DNA of 27,334 nucleotides from JBARCX01 sp049794535 (GTDB lineage: Bacteria > Pseudomonadota > Gammaproteobacteria > Xanthomonadales > Rhodanobacteraceae), in the NCBI GenBank assembly GCA_049794535.1, contig JBARCX010000142.1, positions 1 to 27,334 of the forward strand, written 5' to 3'. The notes under the pieces were generated by a model. It was not told the DNA's origin, searched no databases, and saw nothing but the letters and a program-made list of their open reading frames with translations. The stretch's first letter is position 1. Every line of letters begins with the position of its first letter. Both the position numbers and the translations under genes were made by a program. Below, in pieces: positions 25,154 to 27,334 of the stretch.

Positions 25154-26449
25154 TTAGGCCGCGGCGTGACGAGCGAACTGAGCTTCCTCGGTCGAACCGG
25201 TCAACGCCGTGGTCGAGGACTGTCCTTGCTGGATGGCTTGCGTCACCTGATCGAAGTAGCCCGTGCCGACTTCGCGCTGATGCTTCACTGCGGTGAAGCC
25301 ACGCTCGGCGGCCGCAAATTCCTTTTCCTGTAGTTCGACAAACGCGCTCATCTGACGGCGTGCATAACCGTGTGCCAGATCGAACATGCCGTAGTTGAGG
25401 CTATGGAAACCGGCCAGGGTGATGAACTGGAACTTGTAGCCCATGGCCCCAAGTTCCTTTTGGAATTTGGCGATGGTGGCGTCGTCCAGATTCTTCTTCC
25501 AGTTGAAGCTGGGCGAGCAGTTGTAAGCCAGCAGTTTGCCGGGGAACTTGGCGTGGATGGCCTCCGCGAATTTGCGTGCTTCTTCCAAGTTGGGCTTGCT
25601 GGTTTCGCACCAGATCAGGTCGGCATAGGGCGCGTAAGCCAAGCCACGGCTGATCGCTTGATCCAGGCCAGGGCGTACGCGATAGAAACCTTCGACGGTG
25701 CGCTCACCGGTGACAAATGCCTTGTCGTTGTCGTCAATGTCGGAGGTCAGCAGATCGGCCGCATCGGCGTCGGTGCGCGCGACCAGCAAGGTCGGTACGC
25801 CGAGCACGTCAGCAGCGAGGCGCGCGGCATTCAACTTGTCCACTGCTTCGCGCGTCGGCACCAACACCTTGCCGCCCATGTGGCCGCACTTCTTCACCGA
25901 GGCCAGCTGGTCTTCAAAGTGCACGCCGGCAGCACCGGCTTCGATCATCGCCTTCATCAGCTCGAACGCGTTGAGTACACCGCCAAAGCCAGCTTCTGCA
26001 TCGGCGACGATCGGCACCATCCAGTCGGTATCGTCCTTGCCCTCGGCGTGATGCAATTGATCCGTGCGCAGCAGCGTGTTGTTGATGCGCTTGACCACCT
26101 GCGGCACCGAGTTGGCCGGATACAGCGACTGATCGGGATACATCTCACCGGCCAGGTTGGCATCGGCGGCGACCTGCCAGCCGCTGAGGTAAATCGCCTG
26201 CAAACCGGCTTTCACCTGCTGCATGGCCTGGTTACCCGTGAGCGCGCCCAGCGCGTTGACGAAGTCTTCCTTGTGTAGTGATTTCCATAGGCGCTCGGCA
26301 CCGCGACGGGCGAGCGAATGCTCGACGCCCACGGTGCCGCGCAGGCGCACCACATCCTCGGCGCTGTAGTTGCGCTGGATGCCGGCCCAGCGGGCGTTGT
26401 TCTTCCAATCGAGCGCGAGTTGTTCGGCCGTGGGCAGATGATTTTTCAT
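25154..26449 (-). CDS. aceA: isocitrate lyase
   Basis: A 431-residue isocitrate lyase, which cleaves isocitrate to glyoxylate and succinate in the glyoxylate shunt. Motifs: the catalytic KKCGHMGGK (186-194, nucleophile Cys188), the metal and substrate segment VADAEAGFGG (148-157), and NCSPSFNW later in the chain. Length matches the enterobacterial class (~430). The start is ATG 26449, with GGAG eight bases upstream; an in-frame upstream start at 26467 is less supported. It is downstream of aceB in the same direction, 50 bases away, as in a typical aceBA operon. Confidence 0.98.
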   Translation of the reverse strand: MKNHLPTAEQLALDWKNNARWAGIQRNYSAEDVVRLRGTVGVEHSLARRGAERLWKSLHKEDFVNALGALTGNQAMQQVKAGLQAIYLSGWQVAADANLAGEMYPDQSLYPANSVPQVVKRINNTLLRTDQLHHAEGKDDTDWMVPIVADAEAGFGGVLNAFELMKAMIEAGAAGVHFEDQLASVKKCGHMGGKVLVPTREAVDKLNAARLAADVLGVPTLLVARTDADAADLLTSDIDDNDKAFVTGERTVEGFYRVRPGLDQAISRGLAYAPYADLIWCETSKPNLEEARKFAEAIHAKFPGKLLAYNCSPSFNWKKNLDDATIAKFQKELGAMGYKFQFITLAGFHSLNYGMFDLAHGYARRQMSAFVELQEKEFAAAERGFTAVKHQREVGTGYFDQVTQAIQQGQSSTTALTGSTEEAQFARHAAA

Positions 26450-26483
26450 GACATGACTCCGTAGCAACGTAGGTCGGCAGCGA

Positions 26484-26503
26484 CTGATCGTTCGAGCGAT
26501 CAG
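26484..26503 (-). promoter_or_regulatory. small hairpin in the aceB-aceA gap
   Basis: CTGATCG (26484-26490) and CGATCAG (26497-26503) form a perfect 7-base stem with a six-base loop, overlapping the aceB stop codon. It lies between aceB and aceA. It may set relative mRNA stability of the two cistrons; no terminator T-tract is present. Confidence 0.35.
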
Positions 26504-27334
26504 GCGAGGCGGTCGTAGGCAGGCAAGGTGAGGAAGTCGCCGAGCTGGTCGGCGTGGGTCAATGTGGAAAGCAGGGCAGCGGCTTCGTCGGCACGCCGCG
26601 CCCCGGTCAAGGTGCTTTCGCGCAAGCGATGGGTGTGTGTGGCGAGTGCGTGATCGAACAGCGCGAAGGTGATCGGTGCGTGATCGGTGAGCTCAAGCGT
26701 GCACCGATGCGATGCCTCACCAGCCGGAAGATCCTCGGCGGAAGCCTGGTTGGCCGACGCGTGATGCAGCCACTGCCACAGCTGGGAGCGAGCGATCTCG
26801 GCGGTCGCGGCATCTTCCATCAGGTTGTGGATCGGCACACAGCCCTGGCCATCGAGCCAGGATGCGGTGTAGCGCAGCGCCACTTCGACGTTGTTGTCAA
26901 AACCCGCGCGGCTGATCGTACCGGCGCACGGAGCGATCAGTTGATCACGCGTTACGTTCACATCGGCGCGTACCACGGTGAGCTGGTTCGACGATGGCAT
27001 GTACTTGTCGAAGATCTCCAGCGCCACCGGTACCAACGCGGGATGCGCGACCCAGGTGCCGTCATGGCCAGCTTGCACTTCGCGCAACTTGTCGGCCCGC
27101 ACCTTCGCCATCGCGGCATCGTTCGCGGCATCGTCCCCCTTGATCGGAATCTGCGCCGCCATACCGCCCATCGCAAAGGCACCGCGGCGATGACAGGTCT
27201 GGATCAGCAGCTCCGAATAGGCCTTCAGGAACGGCACCGTCATCAGCACCTGGCTGCTTTCGGGCAGAAGACGATCGTGATGGCCGCGCAAAGTTTTCAG
27301 ATACGAAAAATTGTAATCCCAACGACCGCAGTTG
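26500..27334 (-). CDS. aceB: malate synthase A, 3' part (partial)
   Basis: The C-terminal ~278 residues of malate synthase A, which condenses glyoxylate with acetyl-CoA to malate. The frame is open through the window edge; the first visible residues are NCGRWDYNFSYLKTL, followed by MTVPFLKAYSELLIQTCHRRGAFAMGGMAAQIPI. Conserved positions later include GHDGTWVAHPALVP and GQGCVPIHNLMEDAATAEIARSQ cut short here, in the C-terminal plug domain with the catalytic Asp of EDAATAE. It is upstream of aceA, as expected for an ace operon. Confidence 0.96.
   Translation of the reverse strand, partial: NCGRWDYNFSYLKTLRGHHDRLLPESSQVLMTVPFLKAYSELLIQTCHRRGAFAMGGMAAQIPIKGDDAANDAAMAKVRADKLREVQAGHDGTWVAHPALVPVALEIFDKYMPSSNQLTVVRADVNVTRDQLIAPCAGTISRAGFDNNVEVALRYTASWLDGQGCVPIHNLMEDAATAEIARSQLWQWLHHASANQASAEDLPAGEASHRCTLELTDHAPITFALFDHALATHTHRLRESTLTGARRADEAAALLSTLTHADQLGDFLTLPAYDRLA

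Noticed and set aside
25370..26278. 302-residue plus-strand open frame opposite aceA
   Set aside because: It is an antisense shadow of isocitrate lyase with no domain signature.

Overview
The window looks like a piece of chromosome from a gammaproteobacterium of the Xanthomonadales/Lysobacterales, most likely Rhodanobacteraceae (Dyella, Luteibacter, Frateuria or Rhodanobacter type). The reasons are the moderately high GC, an AtpD of gammaproteobacterial type, a XanB2-type chorismatase beside an acyl carrier protein and ketosynthase pair (xanthomonadin/aryl-polyene chemistry), and a GlmU whose N-terminal motif (EGKRM) is of xanthomonad type. The genus is inference; no rRNA or other marker is present.

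Layout. 1-2580: end of the ATP synthase operon (atpG 3' end, atpD, atpC) closed by a strong terminator. 2625-3161: a small lipoprotein with a TonB C-terminal-like domain. 3347-9759: an accessory catabolic island that looks more A/T-rich by eye. It holds a short-chain dehydrogenase and a MocR-type regulator on the minus strand, divergent from a plus-strand run of an aldehyde dehydrogenase fragment, an aldo/keto reductase fragment, an intact succinate-semialdehyde dehydrogenase (gabD) and an outer-membrane porin. The two fragments are joined by what looks like an internal deletion. 9839-11209: glmU. 11267-17122: a compact pigment-type locus with xanB2, ACP, two hotdog dehydratases, an acyltransferase, a family 2 glycosyltransferase, a chain-length-factor-like ketosynthase and an active ketosynthase. 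17311-18213: hemF. 18255-18911: an exported repeat protein, probably a beta-helix. 19059-19802: gpmA. 19909-20442: a membrane protein. 20458-20796: a PII protein. 21051-22969: ubiK and comM. 23023-23140: a promoter followed by a C-rich, terminator-like hairpin, which is a candidate small RNA or leader. 23284-25083: a CPA1 antiporter with a nucleotide-binding C-terminus. 25154-27334: aceA and the 3' part of aceB (glyoxylate shunt).

How the genes work together. Most of the window is housekeeping: ATP synthesis, UDP-GlcNAc, haem, glycolysis, nitrogen signalling, ubiquinone, transformation and the glyoxylate shunt. The pigment locus plausibly starts from 3- or 4-hydroxybenzoate made by XanB2 and extends it on the ACP with the KS/CLF pair and the dehydratases. 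The acyltransferase and glycosyltransferase may attach or decorate the product. A ketoreductase, an aryl-activating ligase and an exporter are not in this window. The island suggests amine/GABA-type aldehyde oxidation under a MocR regulator, with a porin for uptake, but its first two enzymes have been destroyed.

The items most worth a second look are the C-rich candidate RNA upstream of the antiporter, the aldehyde dehydrogenase/aldo-keto reductase deletion scar, the palindromic candidate operator of the MocR gene, the compact pigment locus, and the 18-residue-repeat exported protein.
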